A DNA stretch of 60,000 nt from Symsagittifera roscoffensis (Eukaryota; Xenacoelomorpha; Acoela; Convolutidae), in assembly GCF_963678635.1 (NCBI RefSeq), contig NC_087065.1:24821254-24881253 (forward strand), read 5' to 3'. Within the stretch, counting starts at the first letter, position 1; each line of letters opens with the position of its first letter. A program made the position numbers and the translations under genes. Below are positions 9,022-18,020 of this stretch, piece by piece. The notes beneath the pieces were generated by a model, which saw only the letters and a program-made list of their open reading frames with translations, did no database searches and was not told the DNA's origin.

Positions 9022-9911
9022 ATAAATTAATATCTACCAAAGAACGAATTTTTATTTCCCTAGTTGGACCAAGTGGATCTGGAAAATCGCATCTTATTTT
9101 TGATTGGTTGAAAATTGGTACTTTTCAACCAGCATTCGACAAAATTTTTTATTTTTATCAACATTATCAACCTCTTTATAGTCAAATGCAAAGAAAAAAC
9201 CTTAAATTTATCCAAGGAGTAGATTTTGACTTGATTGAATTTCTCCCCAATGATGGAACTAAGTATTTGCTTATATTTGATGATTCTTGTGAAGAAATTT
9301 TAAACTCCAAACAATTTGTAAAAATTGCTACTGCGGGGAGACACAGGGGTCTGAATACAATATACATCAAACACAATTTATTTCATCAAAGCAAATTAGG
9401 ACGAGATGTAGAGTTACAAAATACACACATAGTCTTGTTCAAGTCGCCGAGGGATGTTTTACAAATCAATACATTAAGTCAACAACTAGGTCTAGGATCT
9501 CAATTGAAAGAGTGGTATCAAGATGCAACATCCGTTCCTTATGGTCATTTACTTATTGATTTAACCCCAAAAACAGTTAATTCACTTAGGTATTGCACTA
9601 ATAGTGGCTCAGTTTCAACAAAATTTTACTTACCAGCTGGAATAGAGACAAAGTTTTTGGACGATGAGTACACAATACGTCTCTATTCTCCCAATATTTC
9701 AAAAATTTTCCCTAAGGCTTCGAAAACAATTCATTCTCAATTGCCCAAAAGATTTCATTCAGTTTCTGAGCGAGTGTTTAGTAAACCTATTAAGAGGAGA
9801 GCTTCGAGATCTTCGGAAAGAAGACGTAGTAAAATATCGAAAAGAAAGTTCAGAACTAACACAAAAAAGAACTCCTCTACACAAAAGAAGAATTATTTTA
9901 AGTTCAACTAA
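9018..9911 (+). CDS. Genome-packaging ATPase (FtsK/HerA type), 297 aa
   Basis: Drives DNA into preformed capsids in Mavericks and related viruses. Walker A is GPSGSGKS (residues 17-24); Walker B is YLLIFDD (83-89); a following KHNLFHQSK segment and VLFKSPRD fit the family's sensor region. The C-terminal 60 residues are Ser/Arg/Lys-rich (RRASRSSERRRSK), probably a DNA-contacting or nuclear-localisation tail. I chose ATG 9018 over the upstream non-ATG start because it overlaps the previous stop codon. The ORF is intact, unlike most of its neighbours. Confidence 0.9.
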   Translation: MNKLISTKERIFISLVGPSGSGKSHLIFDWLKIGTFQPAFDKIFYFYQHYQPLYSQMQRKNLKFIQGVDFDLIEFLPNDGTKYLLIFDDSCEEILNSKQFVKIATAGRHRGLNTIYIKHNLFHQSKLGRDVELQNTHIVLFKSPRDVLQINTLSQQLGLGSQLKEWYQDATSVPYGHLLIDLTPKTVNSLRYCTNSGSVSTKFYLPAGIETKFLDDEYTIRLYSPNISKIFPKASKTIHSQLPKRFHSVSERVFSKPIKRRASRSSERRRSKISKRKFRTNTKKNSSTQKKNYFKFN

Positions 9912-9967
9912 AGGGTTACAATTGATATCTATCATCACACCTTTTGTCATTAAACAATTGACATAGT

Positions 9968-11271
9968 ATGGAACAGTTTGTTTTAATTCCGTACTCAATT
10001 TATCAATCACAAAGTACACTTCCAAGAAAACAAAAAGTGGAACAAAAGCAAGAAAAAGAGGAGATTGTACCAAAAAATTTTGATTCTATTTACAGTGCTG
10101 TAAATGCGAGGTTGAAAACGAGCATCAATAGGAATATTATTGATTTAATTTTGAATTCTCCTAGAATTAAAATCAGCCAGTCAGACAATATTATATTGGA
10201 TAATCGAGATACAAAAGAATCTATTGTAGACTTTGTGTGTGCACTAAAGCGAAAAAATACCAATTTTCCAGATATTTACTCTACAATTTTGGAAGCAACA
10301 CATATTCCTCCTAAACTTGTTATTAACAAGAATGCCAAAGCAAAAGATAGAGGACTTGGATCCCTTTCAAAATCTGAAAAGGTAAGACTAAACAGATTGT
10401 ATTCTAGGGGCAGAGCTGCGTACGGTTCTATTCAAAACTTGAGTAAAGCGAGTGGTTTATCAAAAAAAAAAGTAGAAAAGTTTTTACAAACCAAGACATC
10501 GTATACAAAATTTGGTCCACCAATCAGGTCTTTCCGAAGACTTCAAGCGTTTTCTAAATATATCAATGAAATCTGGTGTATGGACTTGGCTTTTGTAGAC
10601 AAATTAGCTAGTCAAAACAATGGAGTCAAGTATTTATTAGTTGCTGTAGATATTTTTTCGAGATTTGTCAGAGTTCAAACAATGAAAACAAAATATGCCA
10701 AAGACACTTTGCAAGCTTTTAGAAAATTGATTTCTCGAAAAAACACTCCTGAAAAACTTTGGGTTGATAAAGGAACAGAATATGGGGGAACTTTTAAAAA
10801 GTATTGCAAGGAGAAAGACATTGAAGTTTACTCAACAATGAGTGAAACCAAAGCTGCATTTGCTGAGAGAGCAATTCAATCTTTAAAACATATAATATAT
10901 TGTTACATTGAAGATCATGGTGAAAAATTTATCCCCAAATTGCAGCAATTTGTTTCTACATTGAACTGCCGCAAAAATCGATCAATTGGAAAATCTCCCA
11001 GAGATGTGAAAAACAGTGTTTTTTATCAATATTGTATAACAAATCATTCAAGAAATATACTAAACCAAAATTCAAAATTGGTGATAGAGTTAGAATTTCG
11101 AAAAATGATATTCCGTTCCGAAAAGGATACAAGCCACAGTTTACAGATGAAATTTTTGAAATTTCGACAATATCTACAAAAACACCTCCAACATACATCA
11201 TCAAAGATTTCGAAAAAGAAGAAATTCTGGGAAAATTTTACGAAAAAGAGCTGAGAAAATGTTCAGATTAG
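9968..11271 (+). pseudogene. Retroviral-type integrase, one frameshift near the C-terminus
   Basis: Inserts the element into host DNA. The N-terminal half has a basic region and a helix-turn-helix-like segment (YGSIQNLSKASGLSKKKVEKF). The catalytic DDE residues are in EIWCMDLAF, LWVDKGTEYGG and AAFAERAIQSLK. The SH3/chromo-like C-terminal part (KFKIGDRVRISKND) is in a different frame: the break is at the T-run 11019-11024, so the frame containing the catalytic core runs on into unrelated residues and stops at 11254. Start at ATG 9968, about 55 bases after the ATPase stop. Confidence 0.9.
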
Positions 11272-11314
11272 TGGTAAGTCATTTTTTAAATTGAGTTTCT
11301 ATCGATCAGTTGTC

Positions 11315-12142
11315 ATGGATTCTTTTACTATTGAGCTAGTTTCTAATGCTTCTTTTAATTGTTATCCGAATAACAGTCTTTGTTCCTTTACAAATTTTCT
11401 ACCGGAACAAATACATCTAAAAGGAGAATGGGAGGTTGCTATTTCAGAAATATCGTACCCTTCTTTGTACCAAAACGTTACAGAGGGAAAGTTTACTTTC
11501 GTAGATGGACGAGAAAGTCCTGAGGAAAAAAGAAAGATTCAACCGATGCATGTTGAACCTGGATTGTATCCAAGTATTGTTGATATAGTTGTAGCCATGA
11601 ATGACAAAGATCGAAAACGTATAGGCGCACAAAAATATGAATATAACGGAATTTATGTATCAGTAGATAAGATTACACAAAAAGTTGCCATTCATTTACC
11701 TGAGGATCAATCAGTGTTTATAATTCAAAGTGCTGATTTGAGTCACATTTTTGGTTGTGATTTAGAACAAAATCAGACAAGTGTTATAATGAAAGAAAAA
11801 GGACCACATTATCCTCAGTATTCTTACGATATTATAAGAATACATTCCTTAATGATTTATAGTGATATTATAGAATATAATATAGTAGGCGATACAAAAA
11901 CTCCATTACTGCGTTGTATTCCTTTCATTTCCAAAGTAAAAAATGGAGACATAATATCTACAGGACAGTACATGAACTATCAATCCTTCACAAATCTACA
12001 ATTTAAAAAATTATTAAAAAACTCTTTCCACAGCATAAAAATATAACTAAGGGATACTACAGGTGAAAAAATTCCTTTTGTGTCTGTAGGAATTACACGA
12101 CTTGTCCTCTTGTTTCGCAAGATTTCGGATAATCATTTTTGA
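11315..12142 (+). pseudogene. Minor capsid (penton-like) protein with one in-frame stop
   Basis: Single jelly-roll vertex protein. ATG at 11315 (MDSFTIELVSNAS). Features fitting Maverick pentons: NNSLCSFTNFLPEQIHLKGEWEVAISEISYP near the start and SDIIEYNIVGDTKTPLLRCIPF near the end. An in-frame TAA at 12044-12046 interrupts the last strand region; the same frame continues as LRDTTGEKIPF... to a TGA at 12140-12142, so this is a nonsense change, not a frameshift. It lies between integrase and the core-like protein, the usual virion-gene order. Confidence 0.85.
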
Positions 12143-12159
12143 TTTATACTTCATACGAA

Positions 12160-12518
12160 ATGGTTGCTCAAAGTTCAGCTAATTTTCCTATTTTTCGTGG
12201 ACATGCAAGGCAGCGTGGAAGAGGTTTTGGTGCTCTTGCACAAACTCTTGGGAGAACTGCAATTCCCTTCATTAAAAAATATATAGTCCCAGCTGCAAAA
12301 AGAATCGGAGCAGATTTATTTGAAATTGCCGCTCCAGAGATTGGAGAAGTTGTCAGTGGACGAAAAAAACTCAAAACGTTTGCAAAAGATGTTGGAACAA
12401 AAACAAGCTGGGAGGTGGAAAAAAGAAATCCAAGCGTAGAACAAGAAGAACCATTTCCCAAAAGAGTAGTTCAAAAATCAGTCGCTCTCGCAAAGACATT
12501 TTTGACAAGATAAAATGA
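12160..12518 (+). pseudogene. Basic core-like virion protein (pVI/pX-like position), one frameshift
   Basis: ATG at 12160. The N-terminal part (GHARQRGRGFGALAQTLGR) and amphipathic middle (PAAKRIGADLFEIAAPEIGEVVSG) resemble the small basic protein found just before the major capsid gene in many Mavericks and adenovirus-related elements. The frame breaks at the A-run 12399-12403; the alternative frame downstream encodes a very basic tail (KKKSKRRTRR) and ends in a TGA that overlaps the major capsid ATG (ATGA at 12515-12518). Membrane-lytic or DNA-condensing roles are inferred from position only. Confidence 0.6.
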
Positions 12519-13741
12519 GTGTAAATCAAAGTAGTCGTTTTCGGTACGGAGCGTTTACAAATTCTTCTTTGGAGATTTTTGATAAAGTCCCAGTTTTGGA
12601 AACAATTATGTCATCTTACACACAAGAAGTATTCCCCAGTACTTCTCTGGATGAAAGCAGTATTGAGTTTGAATTTGAAACGGATCGTAATCTCTACTTG
12701 GATATGCGTGATACCCATCTTAGCTTAAAGCTTCAACTATTCAAAGGAAGATTGTTTGATGCTTTCGGAAAAAGCATAACATAAAGCAAAATCGGAGGAA
12801 GATTCAGACGAGGAACCACAAACTTACTTAACTTATGTAAACAATCTACATTCTTTATTCTCCAACTGTGAATTTAATTTAACAATACAATGGTTTACAA
12901 TGCCAATGGGTTATATCCTCATAAGGCACAGATATCGAACGAATTCAACTCGTCAGCAGTGAGTAATAAAGGAATTCTTGCTTGTCATGGATACAGTTTT
13001 GAAGAAAATCCTGATGCATTTGATTTGTATCCATTCACTGATAGAGCAAATTCCTTAGGAACAGGGATAACTTTTTCACTCTATGGGAAGCTCGCCATTG
13101 ATTTGTTTACTTGCGAAAAACTGTTGCTACCAAATACCAAAGTTCGAATTAAACTTATTCGAGCTAGACCTAATTTTTACATGTTATCTGATAATCCAAA
13201 TGTCAGTCTGAAAAAAGTTGATTGTTCACTGTTTACAAGAAGAATTTTAGTAGCTGAACCTAATCATCAATTTTTGCAATGGAATCTGGAAAGGGAACCT
13301 GCTCATTACAATTACATGGAAACTATAGCAAGAACCTTTATCATTCCATCTCGTCAAAACCAGTTTATTCAGGAAAATGTTTTCAATAATGCCCCAATCA
13401 GAAGGATAGCTGTTGCAATGAATACAAATTTGGCTGCTGCGGGATTTTTTTATGAAAATCCTTTCAATTATCAACAATTTCATTTGAGAGAGCTTAGAAT
13501 TATTCGGGGTGGAAGAGCAATTATTTCATTAGATACAACTTCTCCTTGTCGACCCTATGTTACAACAATGAAAGCAATGCAGTTTAACGAAGATTTTCCA
13601 GCTCTTCCTATGGAAGATTTTCAAAATCACTATATTCTAGTTTTCGACTTGACTTCACTACAGGATGCCGCTGAACACTTGCATTATCCAGAACTTAGTG
13701 GAGAAAGCTTGAGATTAGAAATGTTTTTCCAATTTCCCTAG
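12515..13741 (+). pseudogene. Major capsid protein (double jelly-roll), two compensating frame breaks
   Basis: Forms the icosahedral shell. The N-terminal piece runs from ATG 12515 (MSVNQSSRF) to a stop at 12782. A middle piece in another frame has the acidic loop SEEDSDEEP followed by TYLTYVNN. The original frame resumes before VYNANGLYPHKAQISNEFN at about 12895 and runs to TAG 13739-13741. Conserved family stretches include LACHGYSFEENPD, TGITFSLYGKLAIDLF and LRELRIIRGG. The first break is near 12779-12785 and the second between about 12840 and 12895; neither is a plain homopolymer. The total is about 400 residues, within the usual range for this protein. Confidence 0.88.
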
Positions 13742-13758
13742 GAGCAAGTAACGGAAGT

Positions 13759-13782
13759 GATAGTCTTGGGAGAAAGACTATC
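13759..13782. terminator. Perfect 9-bp stem-loop after the major capsid gene
   Basis: GATAGTCTT pairs with AAGACTATC around the 6-base loop GGGAGA, 17 bases after the capsid stop codon. It may mark a transcript end or RNA-processing point between the capsid gene and the next small gene; function is inference. Confidence 0.4.
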
Positions 13783-13820
13783 AAATTTTCAAATTGACAA
13801 ATTCGGAACAGTCGCTAAAA

Positions 13821-13997
13821 ATGTTAAATTTTTTTGAGTTTTCAGGTTCCTATAAAAATATTGTAACTTTTTTGGGACTTTTCTTTGTTACTATCTCTGT
13901 ACTATCTATATTGATTTTCTTCAGACCTAAAGCTCCAGAAAAAATAGAGAAGGAATGCTGTTTAGTTGAAAACCCGAGACCTCAACCTAGACTGTAA
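13821..13997 (+). CDS. Small single-span membrane protein, 58 aa
   Basis: ATG at 13821 (MLNFFEFSG). One strong membrane span (about residues 14-34, FLGLFFVTISVLSILIFF), a cytosol-type basic/acidic stretch (RPKAPEKIEKE), then CCLVENPRPQP. Position between capsid and protease suggests a virion or assembly membrane protein, but no family is recognised. An AATAAA follows at 14008-14013. Confidence 0.5.
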   Translation: MLNFFEFSGSYKNIVTFLGLFFVTISVLSILIFFRPKAPEKIEKECCLVENPRPQPRL

Positions 13998-14023
13998 AAC
14001 AGTATTCAATAAACTTTGCCCAC

Positions 14024-14030
14024 TATATAA
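14024..14030 (+). promoter_or_regulatory. TATA box upstream of the protease gene
   Basis: TATATAA in CACTATATAAGGC, about 45 bases before a good splice donor (GTAAGT at 14073) and 135 before the protease ATG. It follows the poly(A) signal at 14008, so one unit appears to end and another to start here. Confidence 0.5.
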
Positions 14031-14072
14031 GGCTTGTGTATGGGACTTTGTTGATTCAATTCCTAAATGTGT

Positions 14073-14138
14073 GTAAGTCATTATTCTTCCTTTTTTTTAA
14101 CCTAAAGTACACTATCAAACTATCAATTTCATTTTTAG
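14073..14138 (+). other. Likely 66-bp intron in the protease 5' leader
   Basis: GTAAGT donor at 14073-14078 and a T-rich acceptor ending ATTTTTAG at 14138, with length typical of nematode introns. The protease ATG at 14165 lies in the exon that follows. Confidence 0.45.
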
Positions 14139-14164
14139 CTGTAAATCAGCCTACAATTGCCAAG

Positions 14165-14601
14165 ATGGATAACATTTCACTTTTGCAAATTATTGAAAGA
14201 ATTCCAGAGCTCAGGCTCAAGTACATGGGATCATACCCTTCTGATACAGTACCTCAACTAACAAAATACTCTTTTGCAATTATTAACTCAGCCCCAAGCA
14301 ATGATAGAGGAGAACACTGGATTATGATTGCTCGAATGAATAAAAGCTACTACTTTGCTGATTCTTTGGGAAGAAAGAGATCAACTTACCCTTTTTTGAC
14401 AAAAAGTTTCGACGAATGGTTCCTCGAAAGCTACAAAAAACTGATAATTTGTGTGGTTTTTACGCAATTTATTCAGCATTTCTCCTTTTTAAATTCTTCC
14501 AGAAGAACTTGAATAATGTTCATGATGTGTATTATTTGAATTTAACAGTAATTTTATGTACAAATGAATTTTTTATTTGTAAGTGTAAATTTTTGCAGTA
14601 A
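14165..14601 (+). pseudogene. Adenain-like cysteine protease, one frameshift before the active-site Cys
   Basis: Virion maturation protease. ATG at 14165 (MDNISLLQII). The catalytic His is in RGEHWIMIARM, the acidic partner in YYFADSLGRKR. The active-site Cys lies in TDNLCGFYAIYSAFLLF, which is in a different frame from the His/Asp part; the break is the A-run 14435-14440. Without it the ORF reads out of frame and stops at 14512. The Cys frame stops at 14601. The residue order His-Asp-Cys fits the adenovirus protease class (C5), also found in Mavericks. Confidence 0.85.
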
Positions 14602-15605
14602 TTTTACTATACGATGTAGTGAATTGTTTGATTATTTATTTAATTTAACTTTTCAAATTCCTTAAAATTTTTTACGAAAAGCATCTTAGCAACTAACCCT
14701 TTGATGAAATACGGAGAATGATGATGAAATATGGATGTTGCATTCCCCCAATTGAAAGAACTAACGATAGAGTAGATAAATTTACGAAAATTGTAACCAA
14801 TTTCTAGTAAATTGTATAATTTTCTTAAAAGTTTACTCTGAGAAAGATGGAAAAATTATTACACAAAAATATCAGAACCAAAAAAAATGATACTATGTTT
14901 TTCTCATTGTAAACTTTTAACGTGGCTGAGCAATTGATAAATTTGGATGAAAATTTTTTGGAAAATTTGGAAATTTCAAATAATTTTTTTGGAAAATTTA
15001 GAAATTTCAAAGAATTTTTTAAAGATTAAAGACAAAGTGATAAAAGAGAACTGAAATGAATCGTAGCAAGAAATATGACAGAATAAATAAACCAGTTGAG
15101 GTAAAATTAAATTAGATAATTATGTGAAAAAAGATAAAATAAGTCATAAAATTAACAAGTGTAATGAACCTGTCATCCGTTCTCCAGATAACCTGCGGAA
15201 AAAAGATTAAGTAGGATATAAAAGTAATCAACCGTGAGGAGCTGTCAAAATTCCCCTGATATCCCGTGGAGCGGAATAACTAACCTGTCAAAGATAATCC
15301 CCTCTTGACAATTTTCCCCAGATAACCTGAGGGAAAATAAATAACATGAAATAAGAATTTAAGATTCTTTCGAGAAAAAAAAATATTCCATGATATATTA
15401 GTTTATGATCCCATACTCTAAATCGAAACTATATTTTCGTCGAAACTTACCACCTGAAACTTACCATCCAAAAAAAAACTTTTTCAATTTTTAATAAAAA
15501 ATTGTTTTTTCAAGAATGTATTTGCAAGTAAAACTTTAAAAATTTTCAAAAAATTTTCTGAAACTTACCTTCTGAAACTTACCATACCGAATTTTTGTAA
15601 GACAT
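14602..15605. other. AT-rich non-coding stretch right of the Maverick gene block
   Basis: No convincing gene. Contents noted: TTTTTTGGAAAATTTxGAAATTTCAAA is repeated near 14955-15015; CCAGATAACCTG occurs at about 15185 and 15312 within a less AT-rich block; the pair CTGAAACTTACCA is repeated at about 15452-15470 and 15559-15590 and again at 16680-16710 beyond the PolB fragment. A Maverick terminal inverted repeat might lie here, but its partner is outside the window, so I cannot test it. Confidence 0.4.
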
Positions 15606-16391
15606 GATAGTCCTTACATATCACAAATCGTAGAAGTTGAGAAGACAATCGATGAGAAGACAAACAAAGCAATAAATGAGAAGTTTTTCAAGCGATTGAA
15701 AATTGTGAAAAGGGGCTTATATGAAGTAGAACTATTGAAGTCAACAATTGAACATAGAGAACCAATTATTGTAGGTTTTTTCATTCTTCAATACGCCAAA
15801 CTTAGAATGTTGGAGTTATACTACAACTTCTTCCACAAGTATTGCGATGAGAATAAATTCGAGGAGTTGGAGATGGATACGGACTCTTTGTATCTAGCTT
15901 TAGCAGAAGATAACCTGGACGATTGTATATTACCAGAGAAGAAAGCTCAGTGGACACTTATTCGTCGAAATGATTGTAGAGATGACTTTATAGCTGATGC
16001 AGATAAGAATTTTTTTCCACGTACATGCTGCGCTGTTCACAAAAAGCATGACAAACGAGAACCTGGATTATTCAAAGAAGAACTTCGCTGTACTGAATAG
16101 TTGTGCCTGTGCAGCAAGACGTATTGCTGCTATGATAGTAAGAGCGACAAATTCAAATTTAGCAGCAAACGGCTCAACAAAAGAACGCTAGAAGACACTG
16201 GGGATGGACCAATGTCTAAATACAGACGAGTTCTTGACGAAGCTGTAAATTTGAAGTCGACCAATCGCGGATTCAAAACCTCCAACCATTTAGTTGGAAC
16301 ATATGAACAAACTAAAAAAGGACTCAGTTACTGTTACCCGAAAAGGGAGGTACTTAATGATGGAATACATACTAAGCCCTTGAATTTGTAA
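15606..16391 (+). pseudogene. polB: Isolated C-terminal fragment of Maverick PolB with an in-frame stop
   Basis: The frame from about 15615 encodes the end of a protein-primed polymerase: REPIIVGFFILQYAKLRMLELYYNFF, then motif C (MDTDSLYLAL, near 15873-15900), then DCRDDF, FFPRTCC.HKKHDKREPGLFKEE and the family's C-terminal DGIHTKPLNL. An in-frame TAG at 16098-16100 separates RCTE from CLCSKTYCCYD. It lacks the zinc fingers, exonuclease and motif A and points right, whereas the main PolB points left, so it is either a piece of another Maverick or a rearranged part of this one. Confidence 0.85.
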
Positions 16392-16849
16392 GTTTATTCT
16401 ATAAACTGTAGTAAAACCTCATTCCATACAATGATTTATTTGTTATTCAACTTTTCAACTGTAATATAACAATTTACAGTAATTTAATTTTTTTTTCTGA
16501 AAAACTTTATTTCTTCTTCGAAGCTTCAGTTAGGTTTCAGCATAGTTTCAGACACTTTCAATTTAAACTCTAATGGTTTAAAACAAAATAAAAATCATAT
16601 TTTAATACAATGAAAAAATCTAAAACCTATCGCATTGGTGTAGAGAATCTTAAAAAATGGTAAGATCGGGCTCCAAAAATTTATCCGAAACTTACCATCT
16701 GAAACTTACCATTTTAATACATGGGATACCAATTCCCTACCTTAATACATTGTAGACTCTATACCCAATCTTAATACATAGCTGGGAGACCGGATGTTCT
16801 ATTCCCTATCTTAATACATGGGGGTCTCCCACCACCCCCCCACTCTTGC
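16392..16849. other. AT-rich gap with CTTAATACAT repeats between PolB fragment and element A
   Basis: No gene. The word CTTAATACAT recurs three times between about 16739 and 16819, each after CCCTA or CCCAA, with a related TTTAATACAT at about 16712. GAGACC/GGTCTCCC near 16786 and 16812 forms a short inverted repeat, and a C-run ends at about 16842, where element A begins. This looks like the truncation junction of element A. Confidence 0.45.
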
Positions 16850-17822
16850 TCACTCATATACTACTATGCATACTTGCTTGTCGTCACTTAGTTCATTATA
16901 ATTTTTCATTCGCAAGCTTACAATTGCCGCTTCGTTTGCTTTCAGCGTCACCCTCCTACTCAAGAATACCGGTGCTTTATTTTTTTTGGCCATTATCAAA
17001 ATTACCGGTTTAATTACGTATTTCCTTTCCAGATTCTGAATCCTGAACATGGCAATGTTTAGATCAATTGTTACGTCGAAATTTCTGATGAAGTCCCTGC
17101 CTAAAATGAATTGGTCAGACTCATCTAAGTTTTGCACCACAAGAAAGCTCATCCACAGGTTGCGTTCCCCCAAGTTTAGGGCTATTATTGGTGTCCTGCC
17201 TAATACCCGCAGTGCCCCTTTGTTTGCAGCTGAGAGCCGAATTTTCGAGTCTATCAAGTCGTCTTTGTTGAAGCCCATTCGCTACCAAGTTTCGATTGGT
17301 ATAACGCTCAAGACCGCTTCCTTGTCCAGTATCCCGCGTAAATGAGTCCTCTTGCCATTTATGTCAAGCACGTGTGCCGATACGTCCGCTTCTGTACCGA
17401 TATGCATTGCATCCTCTTCCAATATGGCACAGTGTCCAATCGATCTCACTTTCAGTTCTTCCCTGCCCACGTAGATTTGACCGGCTAGTTCTTCGTCGCA
17501 TGTTATCGTAGTCTTCGTGTAGATGTTTATTCCATCTATATTTAACATCACCTCATGTGGACCATAGGCTTCCGTGTATCTCGACGCGTACTGACTTGCT
17601 ACCACCTCTTGTGATTGGTGCCCTCAAGGCTCTACAAGTTGTCTGCGGAGTTATTGCACTTAAGTAATCTGCGTACACATCAATGTGCATTCTAATCTGA
17701 TCGCTTGGTTTACTCAGGTTTCTCGTTACTTCGTGGCCGCCCACAGTGATTATCGACATTATCCTGGCTCCGATTTTTGTTATGCCGATTGGCTTTCCAG
17801 TCACCATTTTAGAGTGTTGCAA
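16850..17822 (-). pseudogene. Element A aspartic protease region with altered active site
   Basis: Retropepsin part of the polyprotein. The core is spread over overlapping frames (17822-17553, 17605-17282, 17278-16850). The conserved flap-region family string ESDQFILGRDFIRNFDVTIDL is present near 17080, and GFNKDDLID matches element B's GFTREDLIA. At about 17322-17333 the site reads LDKEAVLSV where element B reads LDTGAVVSV, so the Thr and Gly of the catalytic triad are lost. The sequence ends at 16850 with no RT following. Confidence 0.7.
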
Positions 17823-18020
17823 TTTCCACTCTTTGTCGCTCCCACTTCTGCTTCAGGCATTGGCACTGACCTTCTTTATGTCTCATTTAACTTCTGCCTT
17901 TTGATCTCTGTTTAGTCGTTGCGCGATCTCTTTCGTTGCTAGGTCTTGTTTCACATTGTTGATGGCCTCCGCAGCTGCTTTCTCATAGTTTATTTCTAGA
18001 GAATTCCTGTTGTCGGCTTC

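Larger units (their letters stand above)
1..14601. mobile_element. Maverick/Polinton virus-like DNA transposon (ends not located)
   Basis: The block holds the diagnostic Maverick set: protein-primed type B DNA polymerase, retroviral-type integrase, FtsK/HerA-type packaging ATPase, major and minor jelly-roll capsid proteins and an adenovirus-type cysteine protease. Base composition is clearly AT-richer than the retroelements to the right. PolB points left and runs off the window, so the left terminal inverted repeat is outside; I could not find a right terminus by eye. Most conserved genes carry one or two single-base frameshifts or a nonsense codon, so this copy is either decaying or affected by sequencing errors. 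The ends given are those of the outermost recognised genes, not of the element. Confidence 0.9.

Noticed and set aside
1-14601. Envelope or fusogen gene in the Maverick
   Set aside because: No long ORF with a signal peptide, glycosylation-rich ectodomain and C-terminal anchor is present; only very small membrane proteins were seen.
16392-16849. Maverick right terminal inverted repeat
   Set aside because: The left end of the element is outside the window, so no partner can be compared.
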